A stretch of 25,516 bases of DNA from Apostichopus parvimensis (lineage: Eukaryota; Echinodermata; Holothuroidea; Aspidochirotida; Stichopodidae), in assembly GCA_000934455.1 (NCBI GenBank), contig KN883481.1, positions 973 through 26,488 on the forward strand, in the 5' to 3' direction. The notes under the pieces are model-generated. The model was not told where the DNA came from. It did no database searches and saw only the letters and a program-made list of their open reading frames with translations. This document shows, piece by piece, positions 9,981 to 20,405 of the stretch; position 1 is the first letter of the stretch; every line of letters begins with the position of its first letter. The position numbers were made by a program, and so were the translations under genes.

Positions 9981-11331
9981 CTGGAAAGAAAAAAAACGTT
10001 GATGTATCTATTAGACGGAGTATGAATCTTATGACGTATTTCTTTGGTTATCTGCAATATATATCGAGACCTTTGTTCGGGTCCATACACAGTTGTTATG
10101 TTATGTACATATTTAGACCATTCATATATGCACAAATTATATATTCTTGGAAGAAAGTTTAATGGGAGTGTGCCAGTCTCAAAGATAAGTCGTTAGTAAT
10201 ATTTACAACGAAACTACGATGGATAAACCGACTTTGCGCCAGTAGACTAAGTAGACACAGTACATTATACACAGAATGTACCTCACATTAAACACAATTT
10301 CTTTGTTAAAATTTCAAGTTAATACTTTCAATAGATTTTGGGAAACGTGTCTCAAATAATAATGGTACAAAAACTGGCAATCATAATTAATACAACACTA
10401 GTTGAGTCATTTCAAGAATAATCACATATTTTCATATATGAGTCACATAAAACGAACCTTAAAGTACAGGTTAATAGTTCCATATGTGTAAAGAAATCAT
10501 TTTGCTAGCTCATGAAGCTTGAGTTAGAGCGTAAACAATGCAATTGCAGGGTAGATAGTTTGTCAAATTAGGTTGTTACTTCAAAGCCCGATCACATTGA
10601 AGGCGTGTGTTTTGAAACTAATAATTTATATAGTTTCGTCCACTCCTTGAACATTGGTGCTAGAGTATATATGTTACGTTTTACAAATCTCTGCGCTACA
10701 GCTTACTTTACCTAAGTCTTAAGAAGGAAATGAGCAATGCATGGAGAAATATTAAGCTGACAATTTATTTCATTGATCAAACTTTAAGAAAGTCAAAGCA
10801 AACGCTTGTAATATACGACGAAATCACAACTGTGACTGTTATCTAAGTACAGCCCTTGCTTTACCTAAGTTTTAACAAAAACATGAGCAATGCATGGAGA
10901 AATATTAAGCCGAAAATTAATGTCATTGATCAAACTTTAAGAAAGAGCAAAGGCTTGTAATCTACGACGAAACCACAGCTGTGACTGTTATCTAAGTTAC
11001 CATGGTTAACCTTATATAACGAACGTGTAGCCTCAGTTTAACCTTTGACCGGGTGGTATAAGAATATTGCAAAGTAAACAATGCATCATTTTTATCATAA
11101 ACTTCTGCTCAAAGCAAGTTTATAGCCCCTTGCCACGGACACCTTCAAGTACGTTAACTGATCTGCTACACAAACCAGTGACAGCAATAGAGAACTGGTT
11201 ATGAAAACACACAAAGAACCAGAGTAAGTTCTGACAAATATAAGCGGTGGAAGTCAAGACCACAAAAAAAAAAGAATTCTAACAACGATATGATAGAGAA
11301 TGGGTAATATATCGTCTCTTTCCTATTATAG
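9981..11331. other. Upstream region of the receptor gene
   Basis: No coding exon was recognised here. A non-coding first exon and the promoter of the minus-strand gene should lie in this stretch, because the first coding exon starts behind a strong splice acceptor. I could not place a TATA box or initiator with confidence. The region contains the tandem duplication at 10697-10998. Confidence 0.45.
10697..10998. repeat. Two-copy tandem duplication, unit about 151-153 bp
   Basis: Copy 1 (10697-10848) and copy 2 (10849-10998) share TTTACCTAAG, GAGCAATGCATGGAGAAAT, CATTGATCAAACTTTAAGAA and GTGACTGTTATCTAAGT in the same order and spacing. They have diverged by point changes and small indels. No third copy is visible. 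It lies roughly 0.75-1 kb upstream of the receptor start codon. Confidence 0.9.
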
Positions 11332-11516
11332 AACTTTTCCTTGCCGAACTAAAGGGCATAACAACAACTGAGGATGGTACGATGAACACCGAGAAGGACG
11401 ATATGGAAACCATAAAAAAACCAATCAAGATGCCAGGAGGTTTGGCTAACGACTTGGGAAGCAGGCGACGAAGTGTAGACACCCCCTTCATGCTCACTTT
11501 GCTTATAGTCAGATGA
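11332..11516 (+). CDS. Possible plus-strand terminal exon, unrecognised protein
   Basis: A pyrimidine-rich acceptor (CTCTTTCCTATTATAG) precedes a 60-codon open stretch in phase 1 that begins LFLAELKGITTTEDG, passes through GGLANDLGSRRRSVDTPF and stops at TGA (11514-11516). The composition is that of a soluble, charged tail. I do not recognise it. No upstream partner exon was found on this strand, and an open stretch of this length can occur by chance. The antisense open frame over the same bases reads as an unlikely hydrophobic protein. Confidence 0.25.
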
Positions 11517-11714
11517 AGAGGTACTTTGAAATTTGCCACAACTGTCCAGAATTCAACCTTGCATAAGACTCCGTAATTGTCTGGAGCAGCAGAATACTAC
11601 CTCCCACAGATAATTACTAAAGGGAAGAAAGTATTTTCTGTCGTGCCAACGTGACAGTAGAGTGCAGCACACCTCACCCAAGATGTTTCTAATATAACTG
11701 TCATTAACTATTAT

Positions 11715-11878
11715 ACAAATAATGAATGGTTATGAGTGCAATAGTGCAAATATTTCATGAGTTGAAAGATGGAATGTTCCATTCAACGAGGCGCAGCCGA
11801 GTTGAATGGAACAAATTAAATCTTTCAACGAATGAAATATTTGCACTATTGCACGAATGGAAACCATTCATTATTTGT
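11715..11878. mobile_element. Palindromic MITE, 164 bp
   Basis: Two arms of about 78 bases are inverted copies of each other with few mismatches, around a tiny centre (GCGCAGCC). The outer ends read ACAAATAATGAATGGTT and AACCATTCATTATTTGT. The inner arms share GTGCAATAGTGCAAATATTT and GTTCCATTCAAC. There is no coding capacity. The structure fits a foldback-type miniature transposon. I could not define a clean target-site duplication. Confidence 0.9.
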
Positions 11879-12306
11879 TTTATACAACACCTTCAAATTT
11901 GGATATAATTGGATGTAAAATGCACTCATGCAAAGATTGTTTTGAACAGACAGGTTTCTCTGCTCTCTTTCCATTGAAAAAAGTGCTATCAAAAAAGTAT
12001 AACGCATGGTTCTATTTCATAGAGTGCAATAGAGCGGATTTTGCATGCAATCGACGAGCAATTGACCAATCAAATGGCCGGAATATAATTAGGTATTGTA
12101 TAAACTACTTTCATACTAGTACATATGGTATGTGCGTTAATGGTATAGTCAATCCATGAGCATATTAAAATTAGATACTATGCTGATCTGTGGTATCAAT
12201 ATAGGTATTTTCCCATAACAATTCTATTTCCATTAAAATGCATCCCATAGGATAAATAAGATAGGGTTGGATTATTTGTAACCTATGTTATTCTGGGAAC
12301 ATAGTC
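11879..12306. other. Intergenic spacer, no gene recognised
   Basis: An open frame at 11857-12159 (+) begins inside the palindromic MITE and reads as a random cysteine-containing peptide. Part of this stretch (around 12020-12080, with TGCAATAGAGC and GACCAATCAAATGG) may be old transposon sequence related to the MITE next to it. Confidence 0.35.
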
Positions 12307-12355
12307 TTAACACAGGCGCGTATCCAGGATTTTCTAACCCGGGGGGCGCGAATAA

Positions 12356-12470
12356 CTATCTAAGCGGAGCGCCACCATCGGTTGGCGCGCAGCGTATAAG
12401 AAAATTTTTGGTTTTTATACCCCCCCAGATCACCGGAAATGGCACTTCTCGGGCTTGAAATGACCAACCA
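12356..12470 (+). repeat. Internal repeat, copy 1
   Basis: It begins CTATCTAAGCGGAGCGCCAC and continues through CATCGGTTGGCGCG. It is matched by the segment at 13241-13355, with further diverged similarity (AGATC-x-x-CGGAAA-x-G-x-CACTTC). It starts 43 bases after the left TIR start of the outer element. Confidence 0.88.
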
Positions 12471-13101
12471 GATGTACACTTTTGCCTGAGAACCACGCAT
12501 TTCCCAATAGTTTTTTTTCCATCCATAACCTTTTTGAAGATTGTCACCAGTCACACATCATGTTCGACCTCATCGCATCTCCTGTGGATCATTGCTTTTT
12601 TGTAGGTGATTCTACGTCGCGGCCCACAATACCCGTAAGCCCCACCTTTCAAGGTTTTAAGCCCATTATTTGTTCAGAATTTGAAAATTCACAATTCTCG
12701 TGAATACATTCACTTCAAAACATACCCATAATGTTGCACAAAATTTCATCTATGGACAACCAATATAGAAGAAACCTCTTTCAACCCCTAACAGACCGGT
12801 CAAAATTGCACGAGTAGAGGGAAGTATTATGAAAAATGGTGGTCAGGGAATTTTCAAAAATTCAGACCCAGTTAATTTATTGGTGTACAAATATTGAAAC
12901 CTCTTATAACGGCTACTATAAAACTTCGTTAATTGAAGGAAATGAAAAAATACCAGATATTTCCGAAACCGAACACGACACACATCTACAGTTTGGAGGC
13001 TGTTCATCCCGGAACGCCATTTTCATGCTCACTGATATGATGTGATATCTGCTGTTTGCTTTAAAGATTCGAATAATTGAAATAATACTGAAATGCTCCA
13101 C

Positions 13102-14133
13102 CAGTGGCGTAACGATGAGACTGGGGGCTCATGTCCCAAAGGGGCCCCCCTATCAGGAGGTCCAAGCAAGGGCATCCGCAGAAATGTTTACACTGGGGGA
13201 GGGATCAGTAGGTCATAAATGTGTTACAAAATACTTGATACTATCTAAGCGGAGCGCCACCATCGGTTGGCGCGGAGCGTACGACGATTTTTTTTGCCAA
13301 AAAAACTCCTAGATCGTCGGAAAAGACACTTCCCGTTCAAGTTGCATTAACACATCGGTTATTTTGAGATCTCCTGTCTTAGGATTTTGAATTTCAATAA
13401 TTTCAGTAATGCATTTATGGGTCCGTATGCAATTAACATAACTAGAGAACTGTTGGTTGGGGGAAATCATTGAAATGTCAAATGCTTAACATTTTTTTTT
13501 TAATTTTTGATTTTCCAGGGGTAGTGGGCAAGTGCCCCCCCCCCCCTACTGTATGGATTATAATGGAGACTACTGTATACAAAAACAGTAATCAAACCTT
13601 AGCATAGGCCTAATTTCGGCTGAACTTTGTCTCCATCTAAGCCTAATTTCCTGTGCTTTTTACTTACCAGATACCCCGAAGGCATCTTTATTCTTACCTT
13701 TTATTAATATATTTATATGAAAGCCCTGCCTTCTTTTTCAAATGAACGCAGTTTCAAGTCTGTTGGGTGTTGGGTTATTGTTTTAGAATTTTCAAGAAAT
13801 CATATGTCCCAATGTTGTACTCAGTACAACATTGGCTGGAATTGGGTTTTAAATTATATACTTCGTTTTCGATTATAATAATAAATAACACAACTAGCTC
13901 GATACAGACATTAATACCAAATGAGCCCATGATCATGATGTCCGTATTCCGTATCACGTGAAAATATGCATATTGTCGTGTTCAGTCTTTGCATGAGTTT
14001 TTCTTTCCCAGTAAAACGGGCCCTCCCTATCCAAAGAGGTATACCCTTTTTTTGTGCATCAGTTTAGCGGGGGCCCCCTTTTGGCCGGGGCCACCTGCTC
14101 AGCACGGTCCGAGCCCATAGGAGTTACGCTACT
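13102..14133. mobile_element. Nested DNA element with CAGTGGCGTAAC-type ends
   Basis: The left end CAGTGGCGTAAC (13102-13113) is mirrored by GTTACGCTACT (14123-14133). Both ends continue with related GC-rich sequence: GGGGGCTCATGTCCCAAAGG on the left, and the inverse of a GGGGGCCCCCTTTTGGCC stretch on the right. No transposase is visible. No target duplication could be defined, so the exact right boundary is uncertain by a few bases. Confidence 0.65.
13241..13355 (+). repeat. Internal repeat, copy 2
   Basis: Direct copy of 12356-12470. The first 34 bases are identical; the rest is diverged but alignable. It lies inside the nested CAGTGGCGTAAC element, suggesting that the outer and nested elements share ancestry. 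Confidence 0.88.
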
Positions 14134-14399
14134 TTGCCCCACATTCTTTTCATTTCGAAGACGCACAGTTTCAAGTTCATTACACACTGAAGGTTTCGAT
14201 TCTCTATCTGCGTTCATGCAGTTAAGGGAAGATCTTGGGATTTTATCCCTAGATATCACTAGATATTGCTAGATATCCATACAGTACAGTTCCCTTGGGA
14301 TTTCTTGGATTTTTCGGGGCCTGATCTTAGGAAATTGCAAAGTCGGAAGTGGTCACACTCCATGTAGGTGTGTGGTGTGTTGCCGGATTTTGTCAAGGG

Positions 14400-14639
14400 T
14401 TGGTACTACGGGCGAAGGTCATTAATTAAGTTTCGTAACTCATCGGGAAGCGATTAGAGGGGTGGGGCGTAGGGTTGTGGGCGCGCGTTTTCATNNNNNN
14501 NNNNNNNNNNNNNNNNNNNNNNNNNNNNNNNNNNNNNNNNNNNNTTGGTACTACGGGCGAAGGTCATTAATTAAGTTTCGTAACTCATCGGGAAGCGATT
14601 AGAGGGGTGGGGCGTAGGGTTGTGGGCGCGCGTTTTCAT
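14400..14639. other. Assembly gap flanked by a 95-bp exact duplication
   Basis: Fifty N (14495-14544) separate two identical 95-base blocks, 14400-14494 and 14545-14639, both starting TTGGTACTACGGGCG and ending GCGCGTTTTCAT. Perfect identity on both sides of an estimated-size gap is typical of contig ends that overlap but were not merged. A real local repeat that stopped the assembler is the alternative. Confidence 0.95.
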
Positions 14640-14985
14640 GCAGATGGAACAATCTCAAGAAGTGATGGATGCGTCATGTTCCCCGACGACTCGGTCGAGT
14701 TCGAGACCAGCCACAGTTGGTTTCATAGCACAATTGTACAATTTAAGGCGTCCATACACACACGCGCTATGATAGACCATATATAGTATATATATAGATA
14801 CATTAGTGAGAGAAGAAACCTGGAAACGTCAAAAATGGAGTTGTCAGTATAAGGGGTAGGGTGAGACGCACACCCCCTCCGTAATCCTCGATTCGTCACT
14901 GGCTACCCTGTGTATATAATAGTGATCAGCGCTGTAGTTATGACTGTTCCTCTTCTCTTCCCGGTGTCATGGCGTTTATCTTCTG

Positions 14986-15113
14986 CTCCCTCCTTTTCTC
15001 CTTTTTCTCCCTTTCTTCTTTTTCTTTTCCCTTCCTTCCTCTCCTTCCTCCTCTTCCCACCCCCTCCTCTTTTTTCCCTTTTTTCTTCTCTTTTTTTCTT
15101 TCCTCTTTTTCTT
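14986..15113 (+). repeat. 128-bp polypyrimidine tract
   Basis: All bases are C or T except one A at 15059. The open frames on both strands here (Ser/Phe/Pro-rich on plus, Lys/Arg/Glu/Gly-rich on minus) are low-complexity artefacts. Long homopurine/homopyrimidine tracts can form triplex DNA. It sits just inside the right TIR of the outer transposon. Confidence 0.95.
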
Positions 15114-15166
15114 ACCCGGGGGGCGCGCGCCCCCAACGCCCCCCCCTGGATACGCGCCTGTTAACA

Positions 15167-18100
15167 CTACTATGTATATCGATATATAGGTGATTGTCTA
15201 GGTTTATATATGAGCTTTCTCTCTCTAATAACAATAAATAACACCAGGTCTTAGATCAACAATTTACTTAACCATCCACAGAGTCCCAAAGTATCTCCAA
15301 ATTATTTTAATTGGAAGTTGTTGTGAGTATGAAGGTGACCAAGAAAAACATTTTAAGTGAGTGTAACTTTTTGCTTATTTCATGTTGGATTTAGTGGGGT
15401 ATTGGTTCGACTGGAATCGGATTAGGGGTGTGATAGACTCGGACCCGGAGTCGGACTCGGACCACCGATGGAAGCTACTTGAGAGAAAACGTTGTTGAAA
15501 GCCAACTGAAATTTAGTTAGTTTAGTCATCTCCGGCAGTAAACGTTCCTAATTTTAAATGTCGTGCCCGGTGCAGTGAGAAAGTACATTTGTTACAAAGT
15601 ACAAGTCTTATTGCGTCACAATGTGAACACAAATATGCTTGGAATCCCATGAAATTATAGTCCGCCACACTACGATTAGTTCTAAAAGTGCGTTGTTAAT
15701 TTTGACCTTTCGTTCTGAAAGTCTGCGAAATCCTTAATAAGGTCACGTTGCTACCAAGATTGCAAAACACATTACACATTTGACCGTTGATCCAGTGTCT
15801 TTCACTTTAATTAACTTGTTCAGTACGTATTTTGCCATACCCATAATACCTGTGATGGTTGCAAATCAGTATAATTTTTACATTGAAGTTCAGGAACCCC
15901 TCCACATTGCGTTTAACAATACAAGGGTATTTACCATTCCGGACTGAGAAAAACATTTAATAATGCTTAAAATAAAAACAATAACGTTTACGGAACAGCA
16001 GGGTCAACATAGAACATTGTATGACAGTCTGTCATTGTGCTCTAATTGTGGCATAACTAATAATATGCGTAAAGCCCCCCCCCCCCCAAAAAAAAACCCC
16101 AGCGCAACAAGTATAACACTGTTAAAACATCCAAAACCTGTATCTATATTGTATAATGAAACGAATATGCTAAGCAACTGCCGTTTTGAACAACTTTATT
16201 CCGTTTTCACGATATATATATATCACATTTCAAATACGCAAGCGAATACTTTTCCAAGTGATAACATTATAACCAAGAATACCTGAACGTCTTTTTGAGC
16301 ACCTATTTTCATGTGAAAACATCATTTACATTGCATTACAACTTTCATTTTCAGCTCCATACCACTTTGCCAATGGCAACATGACCACAACTACATGTGT
16401 ACAAAGTACGGTATTCATATATGAAATATGTTGATTCCATATGGATCTTGATAAATGTGAGATATATGCCTCACATCTTCGAACTTACAAATATATTGGA
16501 ACTCTGGGCATTTGTTTTATTAATATAGTAATATTTTAATGTTGAAACTTCGAGACAATGTAAACTAAGAGAATGTGAAACAATGAAATGTGGGTGTGAC
16601 GTCCTCTATTTACTATTTATTTGCCTAGGTACGCCCTCCAGATACCATGATAGTACAATGCTTATTATGATACTTTGTCAGATTTAAAAACAAAATGTTG
16701 TAGTTGTTATGATAAAGTTACACAAAAAGGAAACAACTTGTAGATGTCATGGAAAACAAAGTCCTCAAACTGCATTTTTTCCAAGAAATATCTTGTAATA
16801 TTCTTCTCTCCGACACATTTACTACATAAGTTTGCATTATGTGTTACCAAGACATTATCGTTAGATTTTAAGCAAAGTTTGGAATAAAAGTTCCACCCAA
16901 GAGTGATAGTTATTTTTTATCTGCAGAAGGTTTTAGATCCACTTCATGTCTAAATCGAGAACCTGCAGTAGGAATCACTTGACTGCTAAGTAAACTTGAC
17001 ATCGTTGGCAAATACACGTTACCGGTTCGACATTAGCAGTAATAAAACGTGGCAATGGCAATGACGTCAGCACATTTTATTTATTCTATTTTATGCTTGA
17101 AAATTATCACACTGCTTAGCTCCTTGTGATACAGTAATTCTTATTATGTTTTCCCACTACGTTACAGAAAAAGCATGCACGTGAAAAGGCGTCATTACAC
17201 GTTCAATATAAAGCATTCTATATTACCATTAACTTTTTGAAAAAAAATTAAAAGTGGTTTGTTACGAACAAGATCGAATGATCCAAGCGCCTATTTTGTC
17301 GGATTACCTCAATAAGATTTTTGCAATCAAAATAATATTCCACTGTCTTTTAAATTTTGTATTCTTCCCTTCCACTCCCCCCACGATTGACTCTTTATAC
17401 GCATCCACTGACTGATCTGATTGGAATCTAACGTTGACAGGTTCTGAACAAAATTGTCTTTAAAAAAAAAACATTCTTTCATAAAACAGCCAACCTTGGT
17501 CGACATATTTTCGACTCTTAGACAACCTATATTAAAACATCCTCAACTATAGACTAAACTGGTAATTACTTACCTTTAACAATTCATAGATTGAAATTTT
17601 CTTGATAGATATAATATTCAGCAATGTCTTGCCGTTCCTTTGAATCCACCTTACCATTGAAACAATGATATGACATGGACATTTGTGATGTATGTAATAG
17701 CGTTTGGGCAAACTATACAAGTGAATACAGGTTTGCATTGCGCGATTCAGTTACCATTGGGATCAAAGTTCATTTTTATTGCACCCGTACCGGTTGGCGC
17801 GCCAGCATCGGTTATAGCAAATGTAAAATCAAAGTTAGCAATGCTGTAAGTAAATTTGGAAATGGCTTAAGTTTTTGACTTATTATAATTCAATTTAACA
17901 GTTTTTAGTGTTTTATCTTGAACACTATGATTTCTCCTGTAGGTTAATGTTAGGCGTTGTTAACGTTTGGATTAGATATTACGTAGACTAATTGAGAAAC
18001 CATTAGTTTTTGTTTTTAGTTCTTTCCTTACAATCTAAATGAGACACAATATCATGGATTTATCAAATGTTTGATATCTGCAGTATATGGGTTCTTCAAG

Positions 18101-18782
18101 TGGCTTGTAACTTCCGTTCTGGAACAGCAAGTGCCTTCTCCTTTCTTATGTCGAGCAACATTATGGGTTAACAATCCCAATGTATGGAAACCAGGGCTGA
18201 GGGTGTATCAGTTTGGTGAAGTTCATGTGGTTTGTGTGTCCATGTGCTGACTTGGTTTATTTTTTTCCAATATACGGTATAACTTTCCCTATGATCCTGG
18301 ACTTCTCAACCTGTTGAAAAAAACATCCAAGATTCTGTCAAATCTGAAGGTTACTATACAGATTTTCCAGTAATTCGATCTAAACGCCCCTCGTTCTTTG
18401 TAGCAAAGTAACTACTTAAGAATAAACTATGCTAGTACCTTCCAAAGTTTCATATAAAGGTATGTGACCTTTAACTATGTAACTAGGTATTATGTAGCCA
18501 GATAAGTTAGTTATAAGTTAGACTAAGGTAATGCTTGTGATGAGCAAAGCCGCCAACAGCTAAGAGGAACCCTCCTTCTTTAGGGAGATGTTACATTTTT
18601 AACGTTTCTTTATATATGAAACTGAAGACTGGCGTCTAAAGTGGAAAGAAGCTGGTGTTTGCTTGTTTTAATTTGTCATAATACTGGTATTTGTTCATTG
18701 GATTGTTTACATTCACATTGAGAAAGGAGGAAAGGATACCAGGAGGAAAGGATAACCAATTCCAAACTTCAGAGAGAACCGT
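15167..18782. other. Intergenic region without recognisable genes
   Basis: No open frame here has recognisable domains or convincing exon structure. Visible items are a short TCGGAC-rich stretch near 15437-15464, a C13-A9-C4 run at 16075-16100 and short AT repeats. One splice-donor-like site (AAAG|GTAAGT on the minus strand near 17570) follows a short open stretch, but I found no gene to attach it to. Confidence 0.5.
16075..16100 (+). repeat. Homopolymer run C13-A9-C4
   Basis: Low-complexity run. The open frame across it (15963-16286) depends on it and is not credible as a gene. A similar (C)13 followed by A-rich sequence occurs at 24767-24779. Confidence 0.95.
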
Positions 18783-18911
18783 TGAGCCGTCAGCACCAAC
18801 CTTGTCCTTGACTACCCACTTGTTGCCAACTGCCTTTCCATTCTTTGGCAGCTCCACCAATTCCCAGGCATCATTGTCATATAGAGATGTCATATTCCAC
18901 CCGATACTCAT
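18783..18911 (-). pseudogene. Ty1/copia reverse transcriptase N-terminal fragment
   Basis: The minus-strand frame contains SLYDNDAWELVELPKNGKAV, then GNKWVVKDKVGADGS, the characteristic start of the copia-type reverse transcriptase domain. Similarity ends after GADGS and the catalytic part is missing. On its upstream side the coding sequence is cut off by the MITE copy beginning at 18919. It is the downstream part of the same decayed copy as the integrase remnant at 19620-20372, in the same orientation. Confidence 0.85.
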
Positions 18912-18918
18912 GGCTCAT

Positions 18919-19016
18919 ACAGTAACTACTGTTCATACTCTGTAACACACGTTCCACATGTTACGAACACAAATTAGGAATTACTGATGCTGTGGGGCAT
19001 GAAATATAGTTGCTGA
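18919..19016. mobile_element. Diverged copy of the 143-bp palindromic MITE
   Basis: It begins ACAGTAACTACTG and continues with CTGTAACACA, ATGTTACGAACAC, GGAATTACTG and TGTGGGGCATGAA. These align in order with the inverse strand of the intact palindrome at 19200-19342. The outermost ends are eroded. Confidence 0.6.
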
Positions 19017-19199
19017 GTGCGAGTTCTTTAATACGTGATTCTAAAATGAAGTCGTATCTAGTCGTTTTATGCTCTATGTAGGCCTAATGATACACCCGAA
19101 CATGGTCTTTCTTCGATCTCGGCTAACGAATTGGCGTAATTTAAAGAGAGGTGTGAACTGGAATCAAGCGGTACCGTACGTCCTTTACTTCAAAAACAT

Positions 19200-19342
19200 A
19201 GCTAGAACAGTAACTACTGGTGCCACCTGTGACACATGTAACTACTGTTCATGTCCCACAACCGCGAACCAGTAATTACTGCTTGGTGTCCGTAACACGG
19301 TGACATGTGTTACAGGTGGCACCATTAGTTACTGTACTAGCT
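19200..19342. mobile_element. Palindromic MITE, 143 bp, inserted in the copia remnant
   Basis: The left arm AGCTAGAACAGTAACTACTG and its continuation (GTGCCACCTGTGACACATGT) are matched by an inverted right arm of about 40 bases (ACATGTGTTACAGGTGGCAC then CATTAGTTACTGTACTAGCT). The centre carries GTAATTACTG-type sequence. No coding capacity. It lies between the reverse transcriptase and integrase parts of the copia remnant. Confidence 0.88.
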
Positions 19343-19619
19343 AGGAGGATCGGCTGCATATTCGCCATGGCACTCTGCCATGGGACTCATCTGGGCAAGT
19401 TAATGCTTCTATCGCATTTATTCGCGAATTCAACTTATCGTCTGTAAGGGTAACCTATCCTCCATAATAAATAGGTTGTCTCCTCGTCGTAAATGTGAGT
19501 CTACATCATCAGCAATCGTTTCTTTGCTACTGGAAAGAATCAATAGTTATGTATCGTTTTTCTTCTTCCTTATGGGGCTCCTTCTCGCCACCATAGCTTA
19601 ATTCATTGAACAGAACATA
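19343..19619. other. Region between the MITE and copia integrase remnants
   Basis: This should correspond to the linker between integrase and reverse transcriptase of the copia element, but I see no conserved motif in it. It may be eroded or replaced sequence. Confidence 0.35.
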
Positions 19620-20372
19620 TCATTTGCAGAAACCTACTTTGCCACGTTGAGGATCATACAGACGATATCCCTTTTTCTCTGTACCGTAGCCCAGGAATAT
19701 ACACCCTGCCTTTGAGTAGAGATTATTTTGCTCATCTTTGGCTACACCAGCGTGCGCGAAACACCCAAATATTCGAAGGTGGTCAATATTTGGTTTCTCA
19801 CCTATCCAAACTTCCAGTGGTGTGATTCTTTCAATTGCCTTTGTTGGGCTTCGGTTTCTCGAGTAAGCAGCAGATGACAAGGGTTCTTTCCAAATATGTT
19901 TTGGTAGTTTTGTGTCGGGCAACATTGATCGCACTGTCTCAACCGGCGTGAGATTCATCCTTTAAGCAACAATATTTGCTCGAGTGTCTTTGGTACAGTT
20001 AGCTCGTGTCTAACTACTTCTGATTTCAGATAGTTTTCAAACTCTGCTGACGTGTATGCACTACCATTGTTCGTGCAGGAGGCTTTCAGTTTGTAACCCG
20101 TTGATTTTTCCACCAGAGCTTTCCACTCTAAAAGTAGGTTTGAAAACCTCAATTTAGAGATTCAGGACATACACCCAAATATAGCGAGTACTGTCATCAA
20201 TAAAGTCAGAAAATATTCAACTCCGCGAAGAGAATGGGGATTCATCTTATCACAGACATCGTTGTGCACCAACTAAGTGGCTGTCCTGCCCGTTCGCCAG
20301 TGTTGGTTGGAATTCTTCTGCACATGGTTTGCAGAAATCAATGTTTATGACACCAACCTGAAACCGAACATT
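19620..20372 (-). pseudogene. Ty1/copia GAG-pre-integrase and integrase remnant
   Basis: Read on the minus strand from high to low coordinates: a zinc-knuckle-like end (DFCKPCAEE, near 20320-20340), integrase core pieces (HNDVC, MNPHSLRG, FIDDSTRYIWVYV), then LLEWKALVEKSTGYKLKA, YTSAEFENYLKSE and RHELTVPKT, then MNLTPVETVRSMLPDTKLPK, RNRSPTKA, HLRIFGCFAHAGV and IFLGYGTEKKGYRLYDP. The parts sit in at least three frames, so frameshifts separate them. The second catalytic aspartate (normally in DNG) is asparagine (CTNNGSAYTS). The element is dead. No LTRs were identified. Confidence 0.93.
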
Positions 20373-20405
20373 ATGGAACCCTGAAAGTGTTCATCACTGA
20401 ATAGC

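Larger units (their letters stand above)
12307..15166. mobile_element. Composite DNA transposon with 16-bp TIRs and target duplication
   Basis: The left end CAGGCGCGTATCCAGG (12313-12328) is repeated as an exact inverted copy at 15145-15160. The ends are flanked by the direct repeat TTAACA (12307-12312 and 15161-15166; seven bases if the next C is counted). Both ends also carry a GC-rich CCCGGGGGGCGCG tract close to the TIR. The interior encodes no recognisable transposase, so it is non-autonomous. The CAG-type ends recall hAT-like elements, but the duplication is 6-7 rather than 8 bases, so superfamily is open. It contains a nested element, a pyrimidine tract and the assembly gap. Confidence 0.85.

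Noticed and set aside
9926..10162. 78-residue plus-strand open frame
   Set aside because: Antisense shadow of the signal-peptide exon and its upstream sequence.
11279..11539. 86-residue minus-strand open frame
   Set aside because: Antisense to the more protein-like plus-strand stretch at 11332-11516 and has no domain of its own.
11613..11690. Plus-strand scrap resembling an Ig strand B (NVTVECST)
   Set aside because: Only about 20 residues open between stops, no tryptophan or second cysteine in context; too short to support.
11857..12159. 100-residue plus-strand open frame after the MITE
   Set aside because: Starts inside the MITE palindrome and shows no recognisable motif.
14903..15193. 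Ser/Phe/Pro-rich and Lys/Arg/Glu-rich open frames on both strands
   Set aside because: Translations of a pure pyrimidine/purine tract, not genes.
17547..17738. Minus-strand open frame ending at a good donor, with a faint ankyrin-like NGKTLL
   Set aside because: No glycine-histidine or repeat partner, no adjoining exon; similarity is too weak.
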